A stretch of DNA of 64,000 bases from the NCBI RefSeq assembly GCF_947331465.1, contig NZ_CAMZOK010000003.1, positions 186,001 to 250,000 of the forward strand, written 5' to 3'. This document shows positions 16,460-25,012 of the stretch, piece by piece. Origin of the DNA: Shimia sp. Alg240-R146 (GTDB lineage Bacteria; Pseudomonadota; Alphaproteobacteria; Rhodobacterales; Rhodobacteraceae). Below the pieces are notes generated by a model. The model made no database searches. It was not told the DNA's origin and saw only the letters and a list, made by a program, of their open reading frames with translations. The number at the start of each line of letters is the position of its first letter. The stretch's first letter is position 1. The translations under genes and the position numbers were made by a program.

Positions 16460-17590
16460 TTATTTCTCCCCTTTGCGTAGTTCGTTCAGCGGAAGGTAGG
16501 GCACCACGCCCTGACCGCCGGCTTGGTCGTCGATGATCACCTTGTCGATGTCACCAAGAACCTGTTCCATGGTTTCCAGATACAGTCGCTTGCGTGTCAC
16601 TTCCGGTGCTTTCTTGTATTCTTCCAGAACCGCGCTAAAGCGACTGGCTTCACCTTCGGCCTCGTTCACGACACGCGCACGATAAGCTTCGGCTTCTTCG
16701 AGGATTTGCGCGGCTTCACCACGCGCGCCCGCCAGTTTGCGGTTTGCATAAGCGTCCGCTTGCTTCTCAAGACGGTCGCGCTCCTGCGATGCAGACTGCA
16801 CTTCGCGGAAGGCATCTTTAACCTGCTCGGGGGGATCGGCACCGTCAAAGTTAACTCGGACGATGTTCACGCCGGAGTTATAGCTGTCCATCGTCGATTG
16901 GATCAGCTCCAACATCCGATCGGTGATCACACCACGGTCACGGTTGAGCACCGGCGCGAGTTCAGATTGCGCCATGATTTCGCGCATCGCCGATTCTGAC
17001 ACCGCACGGATCGTTTCACGCGGATCACGCAGATTGAACAGGAACTGCGCCGGATCGTTGATGTTCCAGACCACCTGGAAATCGATGTCGACGATGTTCT
17101 CGTCGCCGGTCAGCATCAGACCGTCGGTGGAACCAGAGCGCGAAGGAATGTCTTCGATCTGTTCGGTTGTAACCGGCACAACTTCCGCGGTGACCACAGG
17201 CCAGGGCGCAAAGTTCAGACCGGGACCGCCAGTAGAGGAATATTTCCCCAAAAACAGCTCAACCGATTTTTCTTCGGGTTTGACGGTATAGAAACTTGCC
17301 ATGCCCCAAAGCACAGCCGCCACGCCGAGGCCCAGAAAAACAGTGCCGCGGTTCAGAGCGGGTCCGCCTTGACCACCACCTTGACCGTTTCCGGTGCCGC
17401 CACCATCACCGCCGCGTCCGCCCATAAGCACACGCAACTGGTCTTGACCCTTTTTCATCAGGTCATCGATATCGGGGATTTGCGGACCATCACCTTCGGG
17501 CGGGCGTTGCCCGTTCCCGTTGTTGCCGCGATTACCGCCGCCTTGGTTGCCGCCACCCCCACCCCAGGGGCCGCCGTTGTTTCCTGCCAT
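16460..17590 (-). CDS. hflK: FtsH protease modulator HflK
   Basis: 376 residues. A glycine/asparagine-rich N-terminus (residues 1-75), one transmembrane segment (VFLGLGVAAVLWGMASFYTV, about 83-102) and an SPFH domain with VKPEEKSVELFLGKY and LARAP-like QKRAD substitutes (EKQADAYANRKLAGARGEA). It partners HflC to modulate FtsH. It starts 82 bases after gor and is followed by hflC with a 1-base gap, giving an hflK-hflC-DUF2065 operon. Confidence 0.95.
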   Translation of the reverse strand: MAGNNGGPWGGGGGNQGGGNRGNNGNGQRPPEGDGPQIPDIDDLMKKGQDQLRVLMGGRGGDGGGTGNGQGGGQGGPALNRGTVFLGLGVAAVLWGMASFYTVKPEEKSVELFLGKYSSTGGPGLNFAPWPVVTAEVVPVTTEQIEDIPSRSGSTDGLMLTGDENIVDIDFQVVWNINDPAQFLFNLRDPRETIRAVSESAMREIMAQSELAPVLNRDRGVITDRMLELIQSTMDSYNSGVNIVRVNFDGADPPEQVKDAFREVQSASQERDRLEKQADAYANRKLAGARGEAAQILEEAEAYRARVVNEAEGEASRFSAVLEEYKKAPEVTRKRLYLETMEQVLGDIDKVIIDDQAGGQGVVPYLPLNELRKGEK

Positions 17591-17672
17591 TCGGGATCTT
17601 CCCTTTCATCAAACTTTTTGGCGTTCCCCTAAATCTGAGGGTTACACCAGAAAAATCAAGCCATCAGCCATG

Positions 17673-19028
17673 TCACGCTGTGCGCACCGGCTCCTTCATC
17701 GTCACTAGTTCCTCGGACATTGTCGGATGCACCGCCACTGTCCGGTCAAAGTCTTCCTTGGTCGCGCCCATCTTTACGGCGATACCGGCAAGCTGGATCA
17801 TCTCGCCCGCGCCCGGGGCCACAATATGACAGCCCAACACTTTGCGCGATGCCTGACTTACGATCAGTTTCATCAAAACACGCTCCGCACGTCCGGCAAA
17901 GCTCTGCTGCATCGGCTTAAAGCTGGTTGCATAGACTTCAATCGGCTCAAGTTCCCGCGCCTCTTCTTCGCTCAATCCGACGGTGCCCATTTCCGGCTGC
18001 GTAAAGATCGCTGTCGGGATCAAGTCGTGATCCACTGGCGTCGGGTTGCCTTTGAAAACGGTCTCGACGAACGCCATGCCTTCGCGGATTGCGACCGGCG
18101 TCAGGTTCACCCGATCGGTCACATCACCGATGGCATAGATCGACGGCACAGCTGTCTGGCTGTACTCGTCGACAACAATCTCACCTTTGCGGCCAAGCTC
18201 GACGCCCAGCGCCTCAAGCCCCATGTCTACGGTGTTGGGCGCGCGGCCAGTGGCGAACATCACCTGATCAAACAGGCGTTCGTCACCATTGGTGGCTTTG
18301 ACCCAAATCTTGTCGCCTTCTTTGCGCATCTCAAGAATGTTGGTGCCGCAATGCAGATCCACGCCGCGCTGGCACATTTCCTCAGAAACCAAACCACGCG
18401 CTTCGTCATCAAAGCCACGCAGAACCTGCGCCCCGCGATAATACTGTGTGGTCTTCACACCAAGGCCATTCATAATGCCCGCAAATTCACAGGCGATATA
18501 GCCACCGCCGATGATCAACATGTCCTTTGGCAGTGTCTCCAGATGGAAAATCTCGTTGGACGAAATTCCGAGTTCAGCACCCGGCATGTCCGGCCACACC
18601 GGCCGACCGCCCATCGCCAGCAGGATATGCTTGGCTGTCTTCTTGGTGCCATCAGCAAGCTCGACTGTATGCGCATCCGCCATCTTGGCGCGTTGATCAA
18701 ACGTCTCTACACCGCTGTTCTTCAGCAGATTGCGATAGATGGCTTCCAAACGGTCCAGTTCCGCGTGCAGCTTGCCTTTGAAGCTGCCCCAGTTGAAATC
18801 ACCTGACTGAATGTCCCAGCCATAGGCCTGCGCATCTTCGACCATGCCGGCGTATTCGCTGGCAAAAACCATCAGCTTTTTGGGCACGCAGCCACGGATC
18901 ACACAGGTGCCGCCATAGCGGTCTTCTTCAGCCAAAGCCACTTTGGCGCCACCAGCTGCCGCAACGCGCGCAGCCCGTACACCGCCGGACCCACCGCCGA
19001 TGACAAAAAGATCGTAATCAAACGACAT
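17673..19028 (-). CDS. gor: Glutathione-disulfide reductase
   Basis: 451 residues. FAD-binding GGGSGGVRAA (residues 11-20), redox-active disulfide GGTCVIRGCVPK with C42 and C47, an NAD(P)-binding segment IGGGYIACEFAG, and the C-terminal dimer/active-site motif VAVHPTMSEE with the catalytic His. It reduces GSSG to GSH with NADPH in the cytoplasm. It is 15 bases after rpiA, an order (rpiA-gor-hflKC) I associate with Roseobacters. Confidence 0.94.
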   Translation of the reverse strand: MSFDYDLFVIGGGSGGVRAARVAAAGGAKVALAEEDRYGGTCVIRGCVPKKLMVFASEYAGMVEDAQAYGWDIQSGDFNWGSFKGKLHAELDRLEAIYRNLLKNSGVETFDQRAKMADAHTVELADGTKKTAKHILLAMGGRPVWPDMPGAELGISSNEIFHLETLPKDMLIIGGGYIACEFAGIMNGLGVKTTQYYRGAQVLRGFDDEARGLVSEEMCQRGVDLHCGTNILEMRKEGDKIWVKATNGDERLFDQVMFATGRAPNTVDMGLEALGVELGRKGEIVVDEYSQTAVPSIYAIGDVTDRVNLTPVAIREGMAFVETVFKGNPTPVDHDLIPTAIFTQPEMGTVGLSEEEARELEPIEVYATSFKPMQQSFAGRAERVLMKLIVSQASRKVLGCHIVAPGAGEMIQLAGIAVKMGATKEDFDRTVAVHPTMSEELVTMKEPVRTA

Positions 19029-19043
19029 ATTGTTCGTATTCCC

Positions 19044-19832
19044 TTAGTCCACCAGATCGGTGAACAGATTATCTGTTTCAGCGAAGTCCAGCATCGCCTC
19101 CTCAATGGTGCCAGCGTTGATGTCGCGCACTTCGACGCGCCCATCGCCATAACCAACAACCACAGCGTCACAGATATCGATAAACAGCCCGTTTTCAACC
19201 ACACCCGGCATCTGATTGAGCACCATAGCAAGCTGACGCGCATCACCGATCCGGTTCAAATGCAGGTCCAGAATGTGGTTGCCTTCGTCCGTCACAAACG
19301 GAGCGGCACCATTCATCCGCAACGTGGTTGAGCGCCCCAAAACATCCATGCTGACAAGGGTTTCCTCTATCAGCGCCTGTGAGGTCTGCCATCCGAAAGG
19401 CACCACCTCGACAGGCAGAGGAAAACTGCCCAATGTTTCGACTTCTTTGCCGATGTCTGCGATCACCACCATTTGATCAGACGCGGTCGCAACGATCTTT
19501 TCTTGCAACAACGCTCCACCGCCACCTTTGATCAGGTTCAGGTCCGCATCAAATTCGTCCGCGCCGTCAATGGTCACATCCAACCACTTGGCTTCATCAA
19601 GGCTCACCACCTCAATGCCCACCTCACGCGCCAACCGCGCGGTTCGCGTCGACGTCGGCACACCCTTGATGCGCAGACCCTGATCGCGGACCATCTCTCC
19701 CAGACAGCGCACCAGCCATGCGGCGGTGGACCCGGTACCAAGACCGACACGCATCCCGTCCTCGACATAGTCCGTGGCCTGTTTCGCGGCCACGAATTTT
19801 GCCTTGTCGATGGGCGACAGTTCTCCGGTCAT
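19044..19832 (-). CDS. rpiA: Ribose-5-phosphate isomerase A
   Basis: 262 residues. The signature GLGTGSTAAWLVRCLGE (substrate-binding loop), TIDGADEFDADLNLIKGGGGAL (catalytic Asp/Lys region) and VVADIGKEV-like segment are present. It interconverts ribose 5-phosphate and ribulose 5-phosphate in the pentose phosphate pathway. Start at 19832 (MTGELSP) is selected by GAGGAG 9-14 bases upstream. It is the first gene of the minus-strand rpiA-gor unit. Confidence 0.95.
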   Translation of the reverse strand: MTGELSPIDKAKFVAAKQATDYVEDGMRVGLGTGSTAAWLVRCLGEMVRDQGLRIKGVPTSTRTARLAREVGIEVVSLDEAKWLDVTIDGADEFDADLNLIKGGGGALLQEKIVATASDQMVVIADIGKEVETLGSFPLPVEVVPFGWQTSQALIEETLVSMDVLGRSTTLRMNGAAPFVTDEGNHILDLHLNRIGDARQLAMVLNQMPGVVENGLFIDICDAVVVGYGDGRVEVRDINAGTIEEAMLDFAETDNLFTDLVD

Positions 19833-20041
19833 TGCGGCGACTCCTCGTTGCTTTTGAACGGTTATAAGAAAGAAGCCGCCTTGGGGCGAGAGCAGATTGC
19901 CAAAACTTGTGCATTTCACGCATCAACGGCGTGTAAGCGCCGGTTTACGCGCGGTCTTGCAACCACCGTCAGAGCGTGTTTCCAATCGGAAACGTCGCAA
20001 TCTGACGTCTGTGTATCATCCTGATCCATCATAGTGGCCCC

Positions 20042-20740
20042 ATGACGAAACCGCTGCGCCTTCACTACGCCCCGGACAACGCGTCCCTGATCGTGCGCCT
20101 CGCGCTCGAGGAACTGGGCGTGCCGTTTGAAACCGTGCTTGTTGATCGTCGCGCAGCTGCGCACCGCTCGCCCTTCTACCGCGCCATCAATCCGGCCGGG
20201 AAAATTCCCGCTCTGGAAACACCCGATGGGCCGGTTTTTGAAACCGCCGCGATCCTTTTGTGGCTGACGGACACCTATAACGGTTTGGCACCAGCACCCA
20301 AAGCGCCCGAGCGCACCGCTTTTGTCAGCTGGCTATTTTTTCTGTCCAATACCATGCACGCCAATCTGCGCATGACCTTCTATCCCGGCCAATACATCGC
20401 CAAAGCACATCACACCGCACTGGTTGCGGGCGCCCGCGAAAATCTGAACGCGGCGCTTGCCCTACTGGATGAACTCGCAGGCGCGGGACACCCGTGGATC
20501 AATGACACCACGCCTGGCGCCCTCGACTTGTATATATGTGCGATGCTCCGCTGGATGGCGCTCTACCCCAAAGGCGACACCGCTTGGTTCACCCTTTCGG
20601 ACTGGCCCAACCTCGCCATGCTTGCGGCAAAACTCGACGCACGTCCATCCACCGCGGCCCTGTGCAAAGCCGAAGGAATGGCCGCCAACCCATTCAGCAC
20701 GCCAAAACCACCAACCCCGCCCGAAGGATCCGCTCTCTAA
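20042..20740 (+). CDS. Glutathione S-transferase family protein
   Basis: 232 residues. The thioredoxin-like N-terminal domain has the cis-Pro region INPAGKIPALETPDG (about 50-64) and FETAAILLWL, followed by the all-helical C-terminal domain. There is no obvious catalytic Cys or Tyr at the expected N-terminal site; the serine in PDNASLIVRLALEELG is the likely glutathione-activating residue. It conjugates or reduces with glutathione in the cytoplasm; substrate unknown. It ends exactly one base before the sdaA start, so the two are translationally coupled. Confidence 0.85.
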   Translation: MTKPLRLHYAPDNASLIVRLALEELGVPFETVLVDRRAAAHRSPFYRAINPAGKIPALETPDGPVFETAAILLWLTDTYNGLAPAPKAPERTAFVSWLFFLSNTMHANLRMTFYPGQYIAKAHHTALVAGARENLNAALALLDELAGAGHPWINDTTPGALDLYICAMLRWMALYPKGDTAWFTLSDWPNLAMLAAKLDARPSTAALCKAEGMAANPFSTPKPPTPPEGSAL

Positions 20741-22114
20741 ATGTTTCTCTCAGTCTTTGATATGTTCAAGGTGGGCGTTGGCCCTTCTTCGTCCCATACG
20801 ATGGGCCCTATGGTGGCGGCCGCCAGATTCCTTGATGTGCTGCGCGCCGCTCCGTTTGAATTTCACGGCCTGCGCGCGTCACTGCATGGCTCACTGGCGT
20901 TCACAGGGATCGGCCACGCCACGGATCGCGCCACGATACTGGGGCTCGCGGGCTTTCTGCCGGATACCTATGACCACGCCAAAGCCGAAACCACGCTGGC
21001 CGCCATCCGCGAAAACGGTCACGTGCAGCCAGAAGGCCTACCCCGCCTGCAATTTAACCCCCGCGAGGACCTCAAGTTTGACTTCGGCCCCAACCTTGCG
21101 GGCCATGCCAACGGCATGATTCTCATGGCGACCGACGCGCAAGGCGACGTCCTGATGCAAGAGACCTATTACTCCATTGGCGGCGGCTTTGTGATGACCG
21201 AAGCCGAATTGGCAGCAGGAAAAGACACCGATGAAGGGGCGCCGGTGCCCTACCCGTTCAAATCCGCCTCCGAAATGCTTGAGATGGCGCAAACCTCGGG
21301 CAAGTCCATTGCCGAGATGAAACAAGCCAACGAAATCGCCAGAGGTGGCGCTGACGGTTTGGCCCGCGGCTGTGCACGGATTTGGCAGGTGATGAACGAG
21401 TGTATTGATCGCGGATTGACCTCTGACGGCATCTTGCCCGGTGGGTTGAACGTCAAACGCCGCGCCAAGTCGATCCACGACGCGCTTCAGGCGGAGCGCG
21501 GCATGAACCTTAACGCGCCGCATACCATCAACGATTGGATGAGTGCCTATGCCATGGCCGTCAACGAAGAGAACGCCGCCGGTGGTCAGGTGGTCACGGC
21601 CCCAACCAACGGCGCCGCGGGCGTCCTGCCCGCAGTGATCCGCTATTGGCTCGACCATGTGCCGGGTGCCACCACGACGCGGATCGACGAATTTTTGCTA
21701 ACATCTGCCGCCATCGGCGGCTTGGTCAAATTCAATGCGTCTATCTCAGGGGCCGAAGCAGGATGTCAGGCTGAGGTTGGTTCCGCTGCTGCTATGGCCG
21801 CAGCAGGTCTCTGTGCCGTCATGGGAGGCACCCCGGAGCAGATTGAAAACGCCGCCGAGATCGCGCTGGAACACCACCTTGGTATGACCTGCGATCCTGT
21901 CAAAGGCTTGGTGCAAGTGCCCTGCATTGAGCGCAACGGTCTTGGCGCGATCAAGGCCGTCTCTGCCGCCTCGCTTGCCTTACGTGGCGACGGCACCCAT
22001 TTGGTGCCGCTGGATTCGGTGATCGAAACCATGCGCCAAACCGGCGCCGACATGAATGAGAAATACAAAGAGACGTCGCTTGGCGGCTTAGCTGTGAACG
22101 TGCCGAATTGCTGA
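20741..22114 (+). CDS. sdaA: L-serine ammonia-lyase (4Fe-4S)
   Basis: 457 residues, the single-chain form. The N-terminal beta domain contains [16 protein letters not shown]; the alpha domain contains [29 protein letters not shown], the cluster cysteine in [19 protein letters not shown], and the C-terminal GLAVNVPNC. It converts L-serine to pyruvate and ammonia and uses an oxygen-labile 4Fe-4S cluster with three of the cysteines above. It is coupled to the GST gene in front. Confidence 0.95.
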   Translation: MFLSVFDMFKVGVGPSSSHTMGPMVAAARFLDVLRAAPFEFHGLRASLHGSLAFTGIGHATDRATILGLAGFLPDTYDHAKAETTLAAIRENGHVQPEGLPRLQFNPREDLKFDFGPNLAGHANGMILMATDAQGDVLMQETYYSIGGGFVMTEAELAAGKDTDEGAPVPYPFKSASEMLEMAQTSGKSIAEMKQANEIARGGADGLARGCARIWQVMNECIDRGLTSDGILPGGLNVKRRAKSIHDALQAERGMNLNAPHTINDWMSAYAMAVNEENAAGGQVVTAPTNGAAGVLPAVIRYWLDHVPGATTTRIDEFLLTSAAIGGLVKFNASISGAEAGCQAEVGSAAAMAAAGLCAVMGGTPEQIENAAEIALEHHLGMTCDPVKGLVQVPCIERNGLGAIKAVSAASLALRGDGTHLVPLDSVIETMRQTGADMNEKYKETSLGGLAVNVPNC

Positions 22115-22178
22115 TCCAGCAAAGCTTCTTTCTGGCCCAAAGTACCCTCAGCGCCCCAGACGTCTAAAACGACCGGCA

Positions 22179-23012
22179 TCAGGGGCGCGCAAATACGCAG
22201 CCATCCGTGATCAGCTGTGGCGGGGTCACACACAAGGCTGTTGCCACCTGAAAAGCCGCCAGCACCTTAGGCACATAATCTCGCGTCTCCGCATAGGGTG
22301 GAACGCCATCATGGGCGGGTATTGCATTCTCACCGGCATTGTAGGCTGCAAGGACCAGCACCGGATCGCGCTCAAATTCATCCATCAAGAAATCCAGAAA
22401 CCGCACGCCGCCCGTGATGTTATCTTTGGCCTCCATGGCATCCGTCACCCCAAACCTGTCGGCGGTCGCCGGCATCAGTTGCATCAATCCTTGTGCGCCT
22501 GCACCGCTCACCGCATCAGTTTGTCCGCCGGATTCCACCGAAATCACCGCCACAGCCAACGCCGGTGACACGTCCGTGCCGATCGTGGCGATCAAAATGT
22601 CTGTTCCATACGTGTCGATCACTTGCCGCAACGCTTCCAGACGCGGCGTTCGCACGCCTTGACCGCTTGGGGCATTGCTTAGCGCAACCAAGGCCGGCTC
22701 AAGTCGCCCAGGACCCGTCTCGCTCAGAGCTGGCGATACTCTGGACCAGAACCAAGGGTACGACCCAAGTGCTGACGCGGCCTCGGCCACCGTCCCGTCA
22801 CTGTCGTCCGTTTGGGTCACATCAACCGCAGCGGCAGCCTGCGGTTCAATTTGAACGGTGATGCGTTTGGTTTGACCGGCCTTTGGCGGTTTGACCCTCT
22901 TGGCGTTGAAATCAGGAAACGGCTTGGGAGCCTCAGCATGCAAAGCCCTCTCACCTCTCAGCAACGCGCACAGAAAAACAAAACACACCAAACCCGCGCG
23001 CAATACTGCCAT
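22179..23012 (-). CDS. Exported lytic transglycosylase, SLT domain
   Basis: 277 residues. An N-terminal signal peptide (RAGLVCFVFLCALLRGERAL) is followed by a low-complexity linker and, from about residue 145, a goose-lysozyme-like SLT domain: VISVESGGQTDAVSGAGAQG (catalytic Glu in VES), LMQLMPATADRFGV, and AAYNAGENAI. It cleaves glycan strands of peptidoglycan in the periplasm. It is divergent from the Flp pilin cluster beginning 344 bases away and could open the wall for pilus assembly, though a general role is equally possible. Start at 23012 follows AGAGGTAAGGG. Confidence 0.85.
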   Translation of the reverse strand: MAVLRAGLVCFVFLCALLRGERALHAEAPKPFPDFNAKRVKPPKAGQTKRITVQIEPQAAAAVDVTQTDDSDGTVAEAASALGSYPWFWSRVSPALSETGPGRLEPALVALSNAPSGQGVRTPRLEALRQVIDTYGTDILIATIGTDVSPALAVAVISVESGGQTDAVSGAGAQGLMQLMPATADRFGVTDAMEAKDNITGGVRFLDFLMDEFERDPVLVLAAYNAGENAIPAHDGVPPYAETRDYVPKVLAAFQVATALCVTPPQLITDGCVFARP

Positions 23013-23355
23013 ACCCTTACCTCTACCTGCCTGCTTGCGCCAACTATCGCAAAATATCCGCGCCCGGACCAGTTTTTGGACCGCGATCTTTTCAAAAACA
23101 CCCCAGATTGCACGCCTCCCAGATCAATACACGTAAGAAAATGCGGAAAATTGAATTATTTTTTCTTTTATTTTCAATTTATTAACTCAAAAATGCAGCA
23201 AAACTTCCTATGATCCAAAATCGAACCAGTTGCGCCTAAATCCCGCCCCAATCCATCGACATATTGCTCTCATACCAAGTCGGGCTGGCATGAGAGAGAC
23301 GCCACTAAGGTTCGATAAGGTCGATTAACAAATTGATCCTTTGGAGGGACACGAC
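23013..23355. other. Divergent intergenic region upstream of the Flp pilin cluster
   Basis: 343 bases without a gene. It contains an AT-rich tract (about 23150-23200) and, from 23241, the start of the 304-bp duplicated block that carries the leader of pilin 1. It presumably holds the pilin promoter and the promoter of the transglycosylase gene. Confidence 0.6.
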
Positions 23356-23544
23356 ATGACTAAATTTATCAAAAACTTCCGCAAAGACGAAGCTGGCGCA
23401 GTAACTGTTGACTGGGTTGTTCTGACCGCAGCCGTAGTTGGCCTGGCCGTTGCAGCTTACTCCGCAATCGAAACCAACACCAACGCTCTGGCCGGTGCCG
23501 CAGCTGGTGCGATTGCTGCCGAAGACGACCTGACTTCTACTCCA
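23241..23544 (+). repeat. Direct repeat copy A (5' region plus Flp pilin 1)
   Basis: This block aligns without gaps to 24181-24484 at a constant offset of 940 bases. The coding parts differ at only a few positions and the leader from CATACCAAGTC through the ribosome site GGAGGGACACGAC is also conserved. It indicates a recent duplication including the regulatory region. Confidence 0.9.
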
Positions 23545-23547
23545 TAA
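23356..23547 (+). CDS. Flp-family type IVb pilin 1
   Basis: 63 residues. A short basic leader (MTKFIKNFRKDEAG) ends in the prepilin peptidase site G|AVTVDW, followed by a hydrophobic helix (VVLTAAVVGLAVAAYSA) and a short acidic C-terminus (AAEDDLTSTP). It is the major subunit type of Tad/Flp adhesive pili. Position +5 is Asp rather than the usual Glu. Start at 23356 is set by GGAGGGAC. It is nearly identical to pilin 3 and is followed by its own terminator, consistent with high expression separate from the assembly genes. Confidence 0.93.
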   Translation: MTKFIKNFRKDEAGAVTVDWVVLTAAVVGLAVAAYSAIETNTNALAGAAAGAIAAEDDLTSTP

Positions 23548-23572
23548 GTCACACGTCAAAGCTATCAGATTT

Positions 23573-23602
23573 AAGGCCGCTCTTTTGGGAGCGGCCTTTT
23601 TC
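23573..23602 (+). terminator. Rho-independent terminator of pilin 1
   Basis: A 10-bp stem (AAGGCCGCTC / GAGCGGCCTT), 6-base loop, then a run of T. It lies 26 bases after the pilin 1 stop and separates it from pilin 2. Confidence 0.9.
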
Positions 23603-23817
23603 GTTGTGGCAGAGCCCGCATTGCCGTGAACCTGTCCGCCACTCAGTTCAGTTGCATAGATTTTCAAGAAAATTCGATTCGAAGTGCCGCCTTAATCCGG
23701 TCACAAAGCCCAATTGTCGCCCCATTCTTGAGTGAAAAAATGCGTAGACCGAGAGTCGATGTGACTTCTTGGATTTAACCGCAAGGGCTTTTGGCTCTTG
23801 AATCTAAAGGACGCAAA

Positions 23818-24006
23818 ATGAAACTTTTTAAACTCTTCCGCAAAGACGAAGCTGGCGCAGTAACCGTTGACTGGGTTGTTCTGACCGCAGCCGTCGTTGG
23901 CCTGGCCATTGCCGCGTACTCGGCAATCGAATCCAACACGCAAAACCTTGCAGACGCAGCAGCTGGTGCAATCGCTGCCGAAGACGACCTGACTTCCACT
24001 CCGTAA
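23818..24006 (+). CDS. Flp-family type IVb pilin 2
   Basis: 62 residues with the same plan as pilins 1 and 3 but a diverged leader (MKLFKLFRKDEAG) and C-terminal half (ESNTQNLADAAAGAIAAEDD). Processing site G|AVTVDW again has Asp at +5. Start at 23818 follows AAAGGAC. Its 5' region does not resemble that of the duplicated pilins, so it has a different promoter context. Confidence 0.92.
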   Translation: MKLFKLFRKDEAGAVTVDWVVLTAAVVGLAIAAYSAIESNTQNLADAAAGAIAAEDDLTSTP

Positions 24007-24017
24007 GTCAAAACCCC

Positions 24018-24055
24018 AAGGGAACGCATTGCCCAACATTAGTGTGCGTTCCCTT
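24018..24055 (+). terminator. Hairpin after pilin 2
   Basis: An 11-bp stem (AAGGGAACGCA / TGCGTTCCCTT) with a 16-base loop, 12 bases after the stop. The T-tract is missing, so termination is probably partial or it stabilises the pilin mRNA. Confidence 0.6.
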
Positions 24056-24180
24056 CAGGGCGACCGACGCCGCCGCCATGCGCGGGCTTCCCTCACGGGT
24101 CACATCGAGACTTGATCGGAAGTCGGCGCGACATGCAATTGCGTTGAAAAAGAACTGAAAAAGCTCTGAACACGCCCAAA

Positions 24181-24484
24181 TCCTGCCCTATTCCATGGAC
24201 ATATTGCCTTCATACCAAGTCGGACTGGCGAGAGAGAGACGCCACTAAGGTTCGACAGGGTGAAGTAATTAATTGATCCTTTGGAGGGACACGACATGAC
24301 TAAATTTTTTAAAAACTTCCGCAAAGACGAAGCTGGCGCAGTAACTGTTGACTGGGTTGTTCTGACCGCAGCCGTAGTTGGCCTGGCCGTTGCAGCTTAC
24401 TCCGCAATCGAAACCAACACCAACGCTCTGGCCGGTGCCGCAGCTGGTGCGATTGCTGCCGAAGACGACCTGACATCTACTCCG
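24181..24484 (+). repeat. Direct repeat copy B (5' region plus Flp pilin 3)
   Basis: Second copy of the block at 23241-23544, ungapped. The leader differs mainly in the stretch just before the ribosome site (GACAGGGTGAAGTAATTAA here against GATAAGGTCGATTAACAAA in copy A). Confidence 0.9.
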
Positions 24485-24487
24485 TAA
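24296..24487 (+). CDS. Flp-family type IVb pilin 3 (duplicate of pilin 1)
   Basis: 63 residues differing from pilin 1 at one visible residue (KFFKN for KFIKN in the leader), so the mature pilin is identical. Same ribosome site and processing motif G|AVTVDW. It is followed by a strong terminator. The two identical mature proteins suggest gene dosage rather than diversification. Confidence 0.93.
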   Translation: MTKFFKNFRKDEAGAVTVDWVVLTAAVVGLAVAAYSAIETNTNALAGAAAGAIAAEDDLTSTP

Positions 24488-24508
24488 TATCGGACGTATG
24501 GCAAAATC

Positions 24509-24543
24509 AAAAAGGGCCGGCCGCCACAGTGTCGGCCCTTTTT
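24509..24543 (+). terminator. Rho-independent terminator of pilin 3
   Basis: AAAAAGGGCCG ... CGGCCCTTTTT: a 6-bp GC stem extended by A-T pairs, 13-base loop, ending in five T. Confidence 0.88.
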
Positions 24544-24629
24544 GGGTTCATCAACCGACGTTCCGGCGATGTAATCGCACGATGTGCGACCAATTTCATA
24601 GCCGGGAGTCAAGCTAGTAGGTGTCTCCA

Positions 24630-24809
24630 GTGAAATCCTTTTTGTCTAGATTTAAGCGCAACGAATCCGGTGCTGTCACCGTTGATTGGGTTGTTTTGAC
24701 CGCTGCCTTGGTAGGCTTGGCAATCGGTGTCACCACAATGATCACGACCAGCACAACCGATCTTTCGGACTCCACGGCGACCGCAATCGGCAACCGCGCG
24801 ACCCCTTGA
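24630..24809 (+). CDS. Flp-family pilin 4, divergent
   Basis: About 59 residues. The leader (KSFLSRFKRNESG) and processing site G|AVTVDWVVLTAALVGLAIG match the other pilins, but the C-terminus is Thr/Ser-rich (MITTSTTDLSDSTATAIG) and lacks the EDDLTSTP tail. A GTG at 24630 aligns the leader with those of the other pilins and has AGTAGG upstream; an in-frame GTG at 24621 is the alternative. It may be a minor pilin. It is the last small gene before the assembly operon, 203 bases upstream of cpaB; that gap contains no gene I can see. Confidence 0.8.
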   Translation: MKSFLSRFKRNESGAVTVDWVVLTAALVGLAIGVTTMITTSTTDLSDSTATAIGNRATP

Positions 24810-25012
24810 TCGGCCCGACGGGCTCGTATCGGCCTGCGCATTCTGTGCCTGCGGGCCTCAGGGTCGTTGGTTGCCGCCCAAACGGGGAAAACTGTCACCA
24901 ATGTTGTGCGTTTACTCCCTATTGTTGCCACATTGGCGGTCCACAGTGCGTTTGAATCACCCCGCGTGCCGACCACAATGGTCACAGCACATTTAAAAAG
25001 AGGTCACATATC

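Noticed and set aside
17727-18806. 359-codon frame antisense to gor
   Set aside because: His/Arg-rich composition typical of a shadow frame; gor is complete on the other strand.
22151-22188. GCGCCCC...GGGGCGC inverted repeat between sdaA and the transglycosylase
   Set aside because: The loop is about 24 bases, there is no T-tract and it runs into coding sequence; not a convincing terminator.
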